A stretch of 64,000 nt of DNA from Flavobacteriaceae bacterium (GTDB taxonomy: Bacteria > Bacteroidota > Bacteroidia > Flavobacteriales > Flavobacteriaceae): assembly GCA_016780065.1 (NCBI GenBank), contig JADHML010000002.1:1-64000 (forward strand), written 5' to 3'. Position 1 is the first letter of the stretch, and every line of letters starts with the position of its first letter. Shown piece after piece: positions 20,730 to 29,227 of the stretch. A model generated the notes under the pieces. The model was not told the origin of the DNA, searched no databases, and saw only the letters and a program-made list of their open reading frames with translations. A program made the position numbers and the translations under genes.

Positions 20730-22013
20730 ATGTCCAAACAGGCTTCCATCCACTACAACGGTTCTACCTTTGATCTCCCTATAATTGATGGCTCAGAAGG
20801 TGAGTGTGCTATTGATATTAAATCACTTCGCTCAACTACCCAGCTTATCACACTAGATCCTGGCTTTAAGAATACAGGTTCTTGCGAGAGTAGTATCACA
20901 TTTTTGGATGGTGAAAAAGGTGTTCTGCGTTATCGTGGATACCCTATAGAGGAATTGGCTGAAAAAGCTAATTTTTTGGAGGTTGCCTATTTACTCATCT
21001 TTGGTGAGTTGCCTACTCAAGAACAACACGATGTTTTTTTGACAGACATTAAGGAAGAATCATATATCGATGAGGACTTAAAAAAGATTCTTGAAAGTTT
21101 CCCAAAGAGCGCCCACCCTATGGGGGTTCTATCGTCTTTAACTTCTGCGCTAACGGCTTTTAATCCGGCTTCTGTTGATGTAGACTCTAATGAACAGATG
21201 TATAATGCCATCGTTCGAATTATGGCTAAACTCCCAATTTTGGTCTCTTGGGTCTTTCTTAAGAGGATGGGGCTTCCTCTAAAATACGGAGATTACTCAC
21301 TGGGTTATGTAGAAAACATTGCACGTATGATGTTTCGTAAACCCAACAAAGAGTATGTTCCTAACCCTATTATAGATGATGCGTTGACCAAGTTGCTGAT
21401 CCTTCATGCAGACCATGAGCAGAATTGCTCTACGTCTACCGTACGTATTGTTGGGTCATCTCATGCAGGTTTGTTTGCTTCAGTGTCAGCTGGTATTTCT
21501 GCGCTTTGGGGGCCTCTTCACGGAGGAGCTAACCAAGCGGTTGTCGAAATGCTAGAGGCCATTAAACAAGATGGTGGAGACACAAAAAAATACCTCGATA
21601 AAGCCAAAGACAAATCTGACCCATTTAGGTTGATGGGCTTCGGACATCGAGTGTATAAGAACTTTGACCCTCGTGCTAAAATCATCAAAAAGACCGCCGA
21701 CGAAGTACTCGGTGACTTAGGCGTGGTTGACCCAGTATTGGATATCGCAAAAAGTTTAGAGCAAGAAGCACTTAATGACTCCTATTTTGTGGATCGAAAA
21801 TTGTATCCTAACGTAGATTTCTATTCTGGTATCATTTACAGGGCTATGGGAATACCCACTGAAATGTTTACCGTCATGTTTGCCCTAGGCCGTCTTCCTG
21901 GATGGATCGCACAATGGCGAGAAATGCGAACACGTAAAGAGCCCATCGGGCGACCAAGACAGATATATGTGGGGCACAATAAGCGTTCTTTTGTCCCCAT
22001 GGACAAAAGATAG
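20730..22013 (+). CDS. gltA: Citrate synthase (type II)
   Basis: Condenses acetyl-CoA and oxaloacetate to citrate, the entry step of the TCA cycle. With 427 residues and an N-terminal beta domain (about 1-45) it belongs to the larger, hexamer-type GltA class of Gram-negatives. Active-site segments are visible: LWGPLHGGANQAVVEML, MGFGHRVYKNFDPRA (catalytic His in FGHRVY), and the catalytic Asp region NVDFYSGIIYRAMG. It ends RLPGWIAQWREM...SFVPMDKR. Two guanidine-hydrolase-family genes follow in the same direction with a 9-base gap, suggesting one transcript. Confidence 0.97.
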   Translation: MSKQASIHYNGSTFDLPIIDGSEGECAIDIKSLRSTTQLITLDPGFKNTGSCESSITFLDGEKGVLRYRGYPIEELAEKANFLEVAYLLIFGELPTQEQHDVFLTDIKEESYIDEDLKKILESFPKSAHPMGVLSSLTSALTAFNPASVDVDSNEQMYNAIVRIMAKLPILVSWVFLKRMGLPLKYGDYSLGYVENIARMMFRKPNKEYVPNPIIDDALTKLLILHADHEQNCSTSTVRIVGSSHAGLFASVSAGISALWGPLHGGANQAVVEMLEAIKQDGGDTKKYLDKAKDKSDPFRLMGFGHRVYKNFDPRAKIIKKTADEVLGDLGVVDPVLDIAKSLEQEALNDSYFVDRKLYPNVDFYSGIIYRAMGIPTEMFTVMFALGRLPGWIAQWREMRTRKEPIGRPRQIYVGHNKRSFVPMDKR

Positions 22014-22022
22014 TCTTGTGTT

Positions 22023-22940
22023 TTGATTCAGGTAGCTGTCCATAACGAAACCAATACCCTAAAGTGTGTGTTGTTGGGGAGGGCAGACCATAGTGGTTCC
22101 AACCCCACTTTAGAAGAAGCATACGATCTAAAATCACGCCACCACATTGAAAAAGGAACCTATCCTAGGGAAGAAGATCTCATGGGTCAACTCGAAGGAA
22201 TGCAACAAGCCCTCGAAAAACAGGATGTTCTTGTCCTTAGACCTGATCTTATAGAAGGTTGTAATCAAATTTTTGCGCGCGATATAGGTTTTGTTATTGA
22301 TGATTTTTTCTTTTTATCCAATATTCTTCCCGCTCGTGCACATGAGCTGAATGCCATCAATGAAATTATAGGCCAAATTCCCTCTGAAAAAATCATATCA
22401 TGTCCAAAAGAAGTTCATGTGGAAGGAGGTGATGTTATTGTTTATGGTGATTATGTGTTTGTAGGATATTACGATCAACAAGATTATCCAGAGATGATTA
22501 CTGCTCGAACCAACCGAAATGCGGTCTCTTTTCTCAAAGACTTTTTTCCGAACAAAAAAGTTATCGGTATGGAGTTGATTAAATCTAAAACAGACGCATA
22601 CAATAACGTATTGCACTTAGATTGTTGTTTTCAACCCGTCGGTCATGACAAAGCAATTGTTTATCCACAAGGTTTTATAGACCCAGCAACTTACGACTGG
22701 TTGCAAAATTTTTTCGGTCAAAACAACCTTTATGTATTAGATAAAAATGGTCTATATGAAATGTATGCCAATGTACTTTCTCTACGTCCTGATTTAGTGA
22801 TTTCTGATCCTAGTTTTGTAGCTCTCAACCAATGGCTTAGATCCAATGGTATAGAAGTTATTCCTGTAGACTATCATGAGGTTTCAAAACAAGGCGGTTT
22901 ATTTCGTTGTACTACACTGCCATTAATTCGGAAGCCGTGA
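22023..22940 (+). CDS. Dimethylargininase / arginine-deiminase family hydrolase
   Basis: Member of the guanidino-group-modifying (amidinotransferase) superfamily, 305 residues. Supporting motifs: FARDIGFVID (about 89-98, substrate-carboxylate side), EGGDV (about 137-141), NNVLHLDCCF with the catalytic His (about 194-203), and the C-terminal GGLFRCTTLPLI with the catalytic Cys near 299. Relatives hydrolyse arginine or methylated arginine to citrulline; the exact substrate cannot be read from sequence. The start is TTG at 22023: the frame opens only three codons earlier and holds no ATG, and MIQVAVHNETN matches the family N-terminus. It ends in a GTGA overlap with the next gene. Confidence 0.8.
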   Translation: MIQVAVHNETNTLKCVLLGRADHSGSNPTLEEAYDLKSRHHIEKGTYPREEDLMGQLEGMQQALEKQDVLVLRPDLIEGCNQIFARDIGFVIDDFFFLSNILPARAHELNAINEIIGQIPSEKIISCPKEVHVEGGDVIVYGDYVFVGYYDQQDYPEMITARTNRNAVSFLKDFFPNKKVIGMELIKSKTDAYNNVLHLDCCFQPVGHDKAIVYPQGFIDPATYDWLQNFFGQNNLYVLDKNGLYEMYANVLSLRPDLVISDPSFVALNQWLRSNGIEVIPVDYHEVSKQGGLFRCTTLPLIRKP

Positions 22941-23866
22941 GCCAAAAACAATCCTCTTCTCATGTTTTTATGGTACGCCCTTCTGTGTTTTATGGAAATC
23001 CAGAGACGGCAACCAATAATTTTTTTCAACGAACCACAGCCGAAAACAAAACTGCCACCACCCGAAAAGCCCAAGATGAGTTTGACGGTTTGGTCAAGGT
23101 TTTACGTGCTGCAGGTGTTTATGTTTATGTTTGGCAAGACTTCGAAAACTCAGAAACACCCGACGCGATTTTCCCCAACAATTGGATCTCTTTTCACTGC
23201 CCTCGCACCCAGGTTTTATATCCGATGTATGCGACAAACAGACGATTGGAAATTCGACATGAACCCTTACAGATGCTTGCAGAACACGGTTTTCAAACAG
23301 ACACCCGACACGATTTTTCTTCTTATGCCAACAAGAGCATGTTTTTGGAAGGTACAGGAGTCTTGGTTTTAGATCGTATCCATAAAAAAGCTTATTGTGC
23401 CTTGTCAGAACGTTGTAATAAAGAGCTCGTAGACTTATTTTGTGAGTATATGGGTTATAAGGCAGTTGTTTTTACTGCGTTTCAAACACATCAAAATAAA
23501 CGTTTGCCCATTTATCATACAAATGTGATGATGTGTATAGGGACAACATTTGCTGTGGTTTGTCTTGATTCTGTCGATGATACGGACCAACGCAATACTT
23601 TACTTCAATCTCTGCTAAATGACGGAAAAGATGTGATAACCATTTCAGAAGCTCAAACCAATGCTTTTGCCGGAAATATGATGGAGGTTTGTAATGCAGA
23701 TGGAGCGTTTTTTGTGGTGATGAGCGAAACGGCTTTTAAAAGTCTGTCATCAGAACAAATACAACGACTGGAGCAGCATGTCACCATCTTACATAGCCCT
23801 TTGAGTACCATTGAACAGCTTGGAGGAGGAAGTGCCCGATGTATGATGGCTGAAGTATTTATTTAG
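22937..23866 (+). CDS. ctlX: Citrulline hydrolase, CtlX-like
   Basis: Also in the guanidine-modifying superfamily. The 309-residue sequence resembles the bacterial CtlX/citrulline ureidase group, which cleaves citrulline to ornithine, CO2 and ammonia. Visible: MVRPSVFYGNPETATNNFFQ, AIFPNNWISFH (about 76-86), MFLEGTGVLVLDR (about 135-147), YHTNVMMCIG (catalytic His) and the ending GGGSARCMMAEVF (catalytic Cys). I choose GTG 22937, which overlaps the preceding stop (GTGA) and keeps SQKQSSSHVFMVRP; ATG 22970 is the alternative. Placed after an arginine-deiminase-like gene, it suggests a two-step arginine-to-ornithine route. Its 3' end overlaps the convergent gene by 8 bases. Confidence 0.75.
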   Translation: MSQKQSSSHVFMVRPSVFYGNPETATNNFFQRTTAENKTATTRKAQDEFDGLVKVLRAAGVYVYVWQDFENSETPDAIFPNNWISFHCPRTQVLYPMYATNRRLEIRHEPLQMLAEHGFQTDTRHDFSSYANKSMFLEGTGVLVLDRIHKKAYCALSERCNKELVDLFCEYMGYKAVVFTAFQTHQNKRLPIYHTNVMMCIGTTFAVVCLDSVDDTDQRNTLLQSLLNDGKDVITISEAQTNAFAGNMMEVCNADGAFFVVMSETAFKSLSSEQIQRLEQHVTILHSPLSTIEQLGGGSARCMMAEVFI

Positions 23867-24290
23867 GTCCCTGAGCTTGAGTGGCTTTTTGCTCCATCAT
23901 TTTTAAGAAAAAATTTCTCACATTTTTGTTTGATTCTACTTCAATTTTATGTGCATCAACAAAAAGGCTGTAGTGAGTAGATTTTCCTTTAAAGAAGCTC
24001 AATTTGTAGTAAGGAATCACCAAGGCATAGGTTTCCAACAAGCTCCTGAATCTTATGATAATTCCCAGTGGTCTGAGCTCAATATTGCAGCTGTTTTGAT
24101 TGTGGTCTAGTGTTAAAAGATTATGAATTTCAGGACTCGCCTGTGTAATAATCATTTTTGGAGATCCAATTCCTGACATTTTAAGACGTTCTTTCAACCC
24201 AAAAGGTTTTCCAACCCGTTCAGCAATGGTCTTTTCTAATTTAGGATCGTTGTACGAAACATTACATAACATAGAACAAAGGTAGTTCAT
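23859..24290 (-). CDS. Conserved-looking hypothetical protein, about 143 aa
   Basis: I do not recognise the family. Starting at ATG 24290 (MNYLCSMLCNVSYND) it has 143 residues; ATG 24272 (MLCNVSYNDPKLEK) is equally possible and an earlier start would cover the argS promoter. There is no signal peptide. The middle (IELRPLGIIIRFRSLLETYALVIPYYKLSFFKG) is strand-rich and could be a pleckstrin-homology-like barrel, followed by a helix VRNFFLKMMEQKA. It is divergent from argS and its end overlaps ctlX by 8 bases. Reading-frame integrity and lack of a better frame support it as a real gene. Confidence 0.6.
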   Translation of the reverse strand: MNYLCSMLCNVSYNDPKLEKTIAERVGKPFGLKERLKMSGIGSPKMIITQASPEIHNLLTLDHNQNSCNIELRPLGIIIRFRSLLETYALVIPYYKLSFFKGKSTHYSLFVDAHKIEVESNKNVRNFFLKMMEQKATQAQGPK

Positions 24291-24316
24291 CTGTGTTAAC
24301 TGTTTCAAAAACAAGT

Positions 24317-24324
24317 TATATTTG
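24317..24324 (+). promoter_or_regulatory. argS promoter (-7 box)
   Basis: TATATTTG, a full -7 match, 16 bases before the argS ATG at 24341. No clear TTG lies at the usual upstream distance. The divergent hypothetical gene begins just upstream. Confidence 0.55.
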
Positions 24325-24340
24325 TTGCCAAATAACACCT

Positions 24341-26119
24341 ATGCGGTTGGTATCCATACTCGAAGTGGCTGTGTGTAAGTTTGCACAGGAAAAACATGAT
24401 ATACAGCTCGAAGCTATCGAGATTCAAGCTACAAAAAAAGGATTTGAAGGAGATATCACTATCGTTATTTTTCCTCTTTTACGCCACATAAAAGCCAAGC
24501 CTGCGGTTCTTGCCGAAACCATAGGTTCCTTTCTGCTTAACAATGTAGAGCAAGTCAAGGACTATAATGTGGTACAAGGTTTTTTGAACCTTAGCATTGT
24601 AGACCATTATTATATAGATTTTTTACAATCAATTGTTGATGACAAGAGGTATGGTTTTAAAGAACCTTCTCAAACAAGTCCAAAAATATTGGTAGAGTAT
24701 TCTTCACCAAACACTAATAAGCCTTTACATCTTGGCCATATGCGTAACATATTGTTGGGCGCATCAATATCTAAGCTTTTAGAGGCCTCAGGAAATCGTG
24801 TTCATAAAACTCAAATCATCAACGATAGGGGGATACATATTTGTAAATCTATGTTAGCTTGGCAGCAATTTGGAGAGGGTGAAACTCCCGAATCTGCAGG
24901 TGTCAAAGGAGATGCTTTGGTGGGTAAATACTATGTTGCTTTTGAGCAACAATATCAAAAAGAAATTCAAGTTCTTCTAGATAAGGGTCTTGAAACTGAC
25001 AAGGCCAAGTCACAAGCCCCCATTATGTTGGCAGCCCAGAAAATGCTTCGTGATTGGGAGGCAGGTGACGAAGAAGTCCGATCTCTTTGGTCTAAAATGA
25101 ATCAATGGGTGTATGATGGTTTTGCCGACACTTATCAAAATTTAGGGGTTGATTTTGATTCTTACTACTACGAAAGTGACACCTATCTGTTAGGTAAAAA
25201 TATTGTCGCCAATGGATTGGATAAAGGAGTTTTTTTCAAGAAAGAGGATGGCTCTGTCTGGATCGATTTGACTGATGAAGGTCTTGATGAGAAAATCGTA
25301 TTGCGCGCAGATGGCACTTCTGTTTATATCACTCAAGATTTAGGAACAGCTCTTCTGCGGCTCAAAAACAATCCTGACATGACGGGTATGGTGTATACGG
25401 TAGGAAACGAGCAGGATTACCACTTTAAAGTGTTGTTCTTGATCTTAAAAAAACTAGGTTATGACTGGGCCAGTCAATTACACCATTTGAGTTATGGTAT
25501 GGTAGACCTTCCGTCAGGTAAAATGAAGAGTCGCGAAGGAACTGTAGTTGACGCAGATGCCTTGATGATTGAAATGAAACAGACTGCTGGCGATTTGGCT
25601 AAGGAGTTAGGTAAACTTGATGGTTATTCAGAGACTCAAAAAAATCACTTGTATCATCAGGTAGGTATGGGAGCCCTTAAATATTATATTTTAAAAGTTG
25701 ATCCGGTAAAGCGCATCATGTTTGACCCTAAGGCTTCAGTGGATTTTAATGGAAATACAGGTCCATTTATACAATACACCTACGCACGTATACAGTCAAT
25801 TCTTAGCAAAGCGGCTCCTTCTAAAATCAAATTTAAAGCGGAAGAAATCACCATGCATCCCAAAGAAAAAGATGTTATCAAGTGGATCGAAATGTATCCC
25901 GAAACCATTACTCAAGCAGCTGCTCAGTACAGCCCTGCTTTGATTGCCAATTATGTGTACGAGCTTGTAAAACGATTCAATTCTTATTACCAACAACTTG
26001 TCATTCTAGACAATGATGAACAGTTGCGCCAATTTAGGCTTGCCCTTTCATGTAAGGTAGGCGAGATCATTCATTCAGGCATGGGGATATTGGGTGTAGA
26101 ATGCCCAGATCAGATGTAA
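24341..26119 (+). CDS. argS: Arginyl-tRNA synthetase
   Basis: Charges tRNA-Arg with arginine. I start at ATG 24341 (MRLVSILEVAV), giving 592 residues; the upstream in-frame codons would include the -7 box. Class I signatures are present: the HIGH motif as HLGH (130-133) and the KMSKS loop as KMKS (394-397) in LPSGKMKSREGTV. The N-terminal Add-1 domain (about 1-110) and C-terminal DALR anticodon-binding domain (about 475-592) are complete. It is followed directly by a strong bidirectional terminator. Two arginine-catabolic genes lie just upstream. Confidence 0.97.
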   Translation: MRLVSILEVAVCKFAQEKHDIQLEAIEIQATKKGFEGDITIVIFPLLRHIKAKPAVLAETIGSFLLNNVEQVKDYNVVQGFLNLSIVDHYYIDFLQSIVDDKRYGFKEPSQTSPKILVEYSSPNTNKPLHLGHMRNILLGASISKLLEASGNRVHKTQIINDRGIHICKSMLAWQQFGEGETPESAGVKGDALVGKYYVAFEQQYQKEIQVLLDKGLETDKAKSQAPIMLAAQKMLRDWEAGDEEVRSLWSKMNQWVYDGFADTYQNLGVDFDSYYYESDTYLLGKNIVANGLDKGVFFKKEDGSVWIDLTDEGLDEKIVLRADGTSVYITQDLGTALLRLKNNPDMTGMVYTVGNEQDYHFKVLFLILKKLGYDWASQLHHLSYGMVDLPSGKMKSREGTVVDADALMIEMKQTAGDLAKELGKLDGYSETQKNHLYHQVGMGALKYYILKVDPVKRIMFDPKASVDFNGNTGPFIQYTYARIQSILSKAAPSKIKFKAEEITMHPKEKDVIKWIEMYPETITQAAAQYSPALIANYVYELVKRFNSYYQQLVILDNDEQLRQFRLALSCKVGEIIHSGMGILGVECPDQM

Positions 26120-26120
26120 A

Positions 26121-26145
26121 AAAAAACCGCCCGAGGGCGGTTTTT
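26121..26145. terminator. Bidirectional terminator between argS and proteorhodopsin
   Basis: Six A, then CCGCC (26127-26131), a 4-base loop, GGCGG (26136-26140) and five T. It is GC-rich with A/T tracts on both sides, so it can serve argS on the plus strand and the rhodopsin gene on the minus strand. Confidence 0.9.
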
Positions 26146-26174
26146 AATTTAGCTTAATATGGTTAGGTATTTCA

Positions 26175-26888
26175 TTACTTAGTAGACTTCACTGCAGCAG
26201 CGTATACTACCAAACCAAATCCGATCTTGTTCACGGCGTCACCGATGTTATAGATAACATCCATGTTCCATCCCAAAGCATCGATTCCATCGTACCAACC
26301 ATCTGTTCCGATCATATAACCGATTGGGTAAATAGCCCAACCTACAAATACAAACCAGAATAGGGTGTTGTGTGCTTTCTCGACAGCTCCACCAGCTTTC
26401 TTGGCCAGTTTTGCTGCAGAACCAAACTTGATGATGTACACAATAGCGAAATATGCCAAACCAGAAAGCAAGCCCCAAAAAGCGGCATTTCCTAGTCCTG
26501 CTTCACCTACGTATCCAGTAACAAGCATGATTACAGAAAGTAGAATTAAATCACGAAGCAACTTAGTAGTTGCACCGGCTACTTTAAGTAGCAAATAAAA
26601 TTCAACACACATTAAAGGGACTGTTAAAATCCAGTCTACATAACGAAAAAATGTAGTTCCTTCTCCTGAAATGTTCGCATCACGCATGTAGTAGTAGTGT
26701 ACCGCAGCAATAAACGTGATCAAACCGGAAACTAATATAGAGGTTCTCCACTTGTTATCAAATTGGTTTAACGACAAGAAAAAGAAAGCAGAAGCTGCCA
26801 TCATTGCCATTGTCCCAATAAAGAAAGTAAAGCTTACCAAATCTCCCGCAGAAGGTGCGTCAGAAATAATAGAAAATAAATTAGTCAT
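26175..26888 (-). CDS. Proteorhodopsin, green-tuned proton pump
   Basis: Seven-helix retinal protein, 237 residues, that pumps protons out of the cell in light. Helix C reads RYVDWILTVPLMCVEFY: Asp85 (acceptor), Thr89 and Glu96 (donor) give the DTE proton-pump motif. Met93 is at the spectral tuning position (105 in the first described proteorhodopsin), where Leu or Met means green and Gln means blue. His64 matches the acceptor-coupled histidine, and Lys221 in DAVNKIGFGLVVY is the retinal Schiff-base lysine. It is divergently placed from blh, which makes the chromophore. A perfect promoter is not seen; a weak TACTTTAG lies about 25 bases upstream on the minus strand. Confidence 0.97.
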   Translation of the reverse strand: MTNLFSIISDAPSAGDLVSFTFFIGTMAMMAASAFFFLSLNQFDNKWRTSILVSGLITFIAAVHYYYMRDANISGEGTTFFRYVDWILTVPLMCVEFYLLLKVAGATTKLLRDLILLSVIMLVTGYVGEAGLGNAAFWGLLSGLAYFAIVYIIKFGSAAKLAKKAGGAVEKAHNTLFWFVFVGWAIYPIGYMIGTDGWYDGIDALGWNMDVIYNIGDAVNKIGFGLVVYAAAVKSTK

Positions 26889-26982
26889 AGTTATTTTAAA
26901 ATTATTGTTTAGGCTAAAGTATTAAAAAAATAAACAAAACACATATATTTATGACAATTATTTAAGTGTTAAACTAAAAATA

Positions 26983-27876
26983 TTGCATTATATCATCTTA
27001 AAGTTTATTGATTATAGATTTATTTCAACTATTTTATGCATCATCCTCAGTAGGTTTTTTTCTGAAACAACCGTTCATTTTACAGCTGCTTTAGGAGTAC
27101 TAACAGTTGGGATTCTTCATGGATCGAATGATTTATCTCTCATTAAAAAGCTGGGTTTCCTTCAATCTAAAGGACATCGTTTTTTGTTTTACATCGCTTT
27201 TGTTTTACTGTGCGTGATCTTCTTATACAGAATTCCTGCCTTCTCATTGCTTATTTTTATACTGATTAGCGCTTATCATTTTGGGGAACAACAATGGGGC
27301 AAAACTTTATCATTGCCACGAATCCACATGTATTTATTCTGTTTTTTGTACGGCTTGTTTTTATTCACTTTTCTTTTTTATGTACACTCAAAGGAGGTGT
27401 CTGTGATTATCAATCAAATCTCTCAAATCCCGATTGAGTCAATCCCGGATTTTAAAGTGTTTGCGTTGTCTTCTTTTTTAGCCCTGTTTGTCTATACCTT
27501 GTTGTTAGCAAAACACATTAAAAGTTCTTTGATCCATATTTTTATCGAAACATCCCTACTTATTTTTCTTTTTTGGTCAACAGACCTTCTTACTGGATTC
27601 GCAATTTATTTTGTTTTTTGGCACAGTTGGCCATCAATGTTAGATCAGATCCAAACCCTGTATGGTTCTAAAAGTTTTGTTAGTAAATATCTTTTGGATG
27701 CATGGCCATATTGGTTGATGTCAATGTTTGGACTGGCTCTAGTCTATTTTTATATTGAGGATTTATCACTCGATCCGTTGTCATTGTTTTTTGCCTTTTT
27801 GGCATCTATTACCTTCCCACATGTGTTGGTTATTTTTGCCTTAAATCGTCTGTTTAAACCCAATACAAATGCTTAA
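26983..27876 (+). CDS. blh: Beta-carotene 15,15'-dioxygenase, Brp/Blh family
   Basis: Cleaves beta-carotene into two retinal molecules, the chromophore of the neighbouring rhodopsin. It is a membrane protein of 297 residues with about eight hydrophobic segments. The four iron-binding histidines of the family are recognisable: His46 (GILHGSNDL), His99 (SAYHFGEQQW), His214 (FWHSWPSM) and His280 (FPHVLVI). The start is a TTG at 26983, with no in-frame ATG nearby; the first histidine motif near residue 46 fits this start. A 94-base intergenic region separates it from the divergent rhodopsin gene. Carotenoid synthesis genes are not in the window. Confidence 0.92.
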   Translation: MHYIILKFIDYRFISTILCIILSRFFSETTVHFTAALGVLTVGILHGSNDLSLIKKLGFLQSKGHRFLFYIAFVLLCVIFLYRIPAFSLLIFILISAYHFGEQQWGKTLSLPRIHMYLFCFLYGLFLFTFLFYVHSKEVSVIINQISQIPIESIPDFKVFALSSFLALFVYTLLLAKHIKSSLIHIFIETSLLIFLFWSTDLLTGFAIYFVFWHSWPSMLDQIQTLYGSKSFVSKYLLDAWPYWLMSMFGLALVYFYIEDLSLDPLSLFFAFLASITFPHVLVIFALNRLFKPNTNA

Positions 27877-27881
27877 TTTTG
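27874..27881 (+). promoter_or_regulatory. Candidate ffh promoter (-7 box) overlapping the blh stop codon
   Basis: TAATTTTG overlaps the TAA of blh and lies 23 bases before the ffh ATG. No clear TTG is found about 20 bases upstream, so this is a moderate candidate. Confidence 0.4.
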
Positions 27882-27904
27882 GGAATTCTAATCAATAGTC
27901 AAGT

Positions 27905-29227
27905 ATGTTTGATCGGTTTAGTAAAAAATTAGATGATGCCATAAAAGTTCTTAAGGGACAGGGACGTATCACGGAGATTAACGTGGCCGAAACCATGAAA
28001 GAGATTCGTCGTGCACTCTTGGATGCAGATGTAAATTTCAAAACAGCCAAGACCTTTGCCGACAATGTCAAACAAAAAGCTCTAGGTCAGAAGGTGCTCA
28101 CGACGATCAATCCTGGTCAGTTACTGGTTAAAATTGTTAAAGACGAGCTCACTGAACTGATGGGAGGCCAAAACCAGGGGATCGATTTAAACAAGAAACC
28201 CGCTGTGGTGCTGATGGCGGGTCTTCAAGGATCTGGTAAAACTACATTTTCTGCCAAGCTGGCCGCATATATTCAAAAACATCAATCCAAAAAAACACTC
28301 CTTGTTGCCTGTGATGTGTATCGTCCAGCAGCGAGAGATCAGTTGGCCGTTCTGGGTGAGCAAATCAACACAGAAGTGTTCAGTATGCCAGAGTCCAACG
28401 ATCCTGTTGAGATCGCACAAGCTGCCGTAGCTCACGCCAAGCAAAACGGTCATCAAGTCGTTATTGTCGACACCGCTGGTCGTTTGGCTGTGGATGAGGT
28501 GCTTATGGATGAAATCAGCGCCATTCATCAAGCTACTGAGCCATCGGAAACTTTATTTGTTGTCGACTCCATGACAGGTCAAGATGCAGTAAACACAGCC
28601 AAAGTTTTTCATGACCGTCTCAATTTTGATGGAGTTGTTCTTACCAAGCTCGATGGTGATACCCGTGGGGGTGCAGCATTGTCTATAAAATCGGTCGTCA
28701 ATAAACCCATTAAATTTATTGGTACTGGCGAGCAAATAGATACTTTGGATGTCTTTTACCCCGATCGTATGGCAGATCGTATATTGGGGATGGGTGATGT
28801 CGTATCACTGGTAGAGCGTGCTCAACAGGCTTTTGATTTGGAAGAAGCTAAGAAAATCCAACAAAAAGTTGCCAAAAAAACTTTTGGCTTTGATGATTTT
28901 TTAAGTCAAATCAAACAAGTTCAGAAAATGGGCAGCATGAAAGACTTGGTGGGTATGATTCCAGGTGCTGGGAAAATTAAAGATGCTGATATTGATGAAA
29001 ACGCTTTTAAAGGTATTGAAGCCATCATACAATCCATGACCCCTAAAGAACGAAGCCAGCCAAAATTGTTGAATCACAGTAGAAAAAAACGCATTGCCAA
29101 AGGCGCAGGAACCCAAATTGAGGATGTAAATCGTTTGGTCAAACAATTTGAACAAATGGAGAAAATGATGAAAATGGTTCAACGAGGTGGTGCTGGTAAG
29201 TTGATGCAAATGATGAAGGGATTATGA
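27905..29227 (+). CDS. ffh: Signal recognition particle protein Ffh
   Basis: SRP GTPase that delivers nascent membrane proteins to FtsY and SecY. The 440 residues show the N domain (1-95), the G1 motif GLQGSGKT (106-113), DTAGR, TKLDGDTRGG, and the methionine-rich M domain at the C-terminus (MEKMMKMVQRGGAGKLMQMMKG). It is the first gene of a tight run ffh-folD-queE-YkgJ-type; its TGA overlaps the folD ATG by 4 bases. Confidence 0.97.
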   Translation: MFDRFSKKLDDAIKVLKGQGRITEINVAETMKEIRRALLDADVNFKTAKTFADNVKQKALGQKVLTTINPGQLLVKIVKDELTELMGGQNQGIDLNKKPAVVLMAGLQGSGKTTFSAKLAAYIQKHQSKKTLLVACDVYRPAARDQLAVLGEQINTEVFSMPESNDPVEIAQAAVAHAKQNGHQVVIVDTAGRLAVDEVLMDEISAIHQATEPSETLFVVDSMTGQDAVNTAKVFHDRLNFDGVVLTKLDGDTRGGAALSIKSVVNKPIKFIGTGEQIDTLDVFYPDRMADRILGMGDVVSLVERAQQAFDLEEAKKIQQKVAKKTFGFDDFLSQIKQVQKMGSMKDLVGMIPGAGKIKDADIDENAFKGIEAIIQSMTPKERSQPKLLNHSRKKRIAKGAGTQIEDVNRLVKQFEQMEKMMKMVQRGGAGKLMQMMKGL

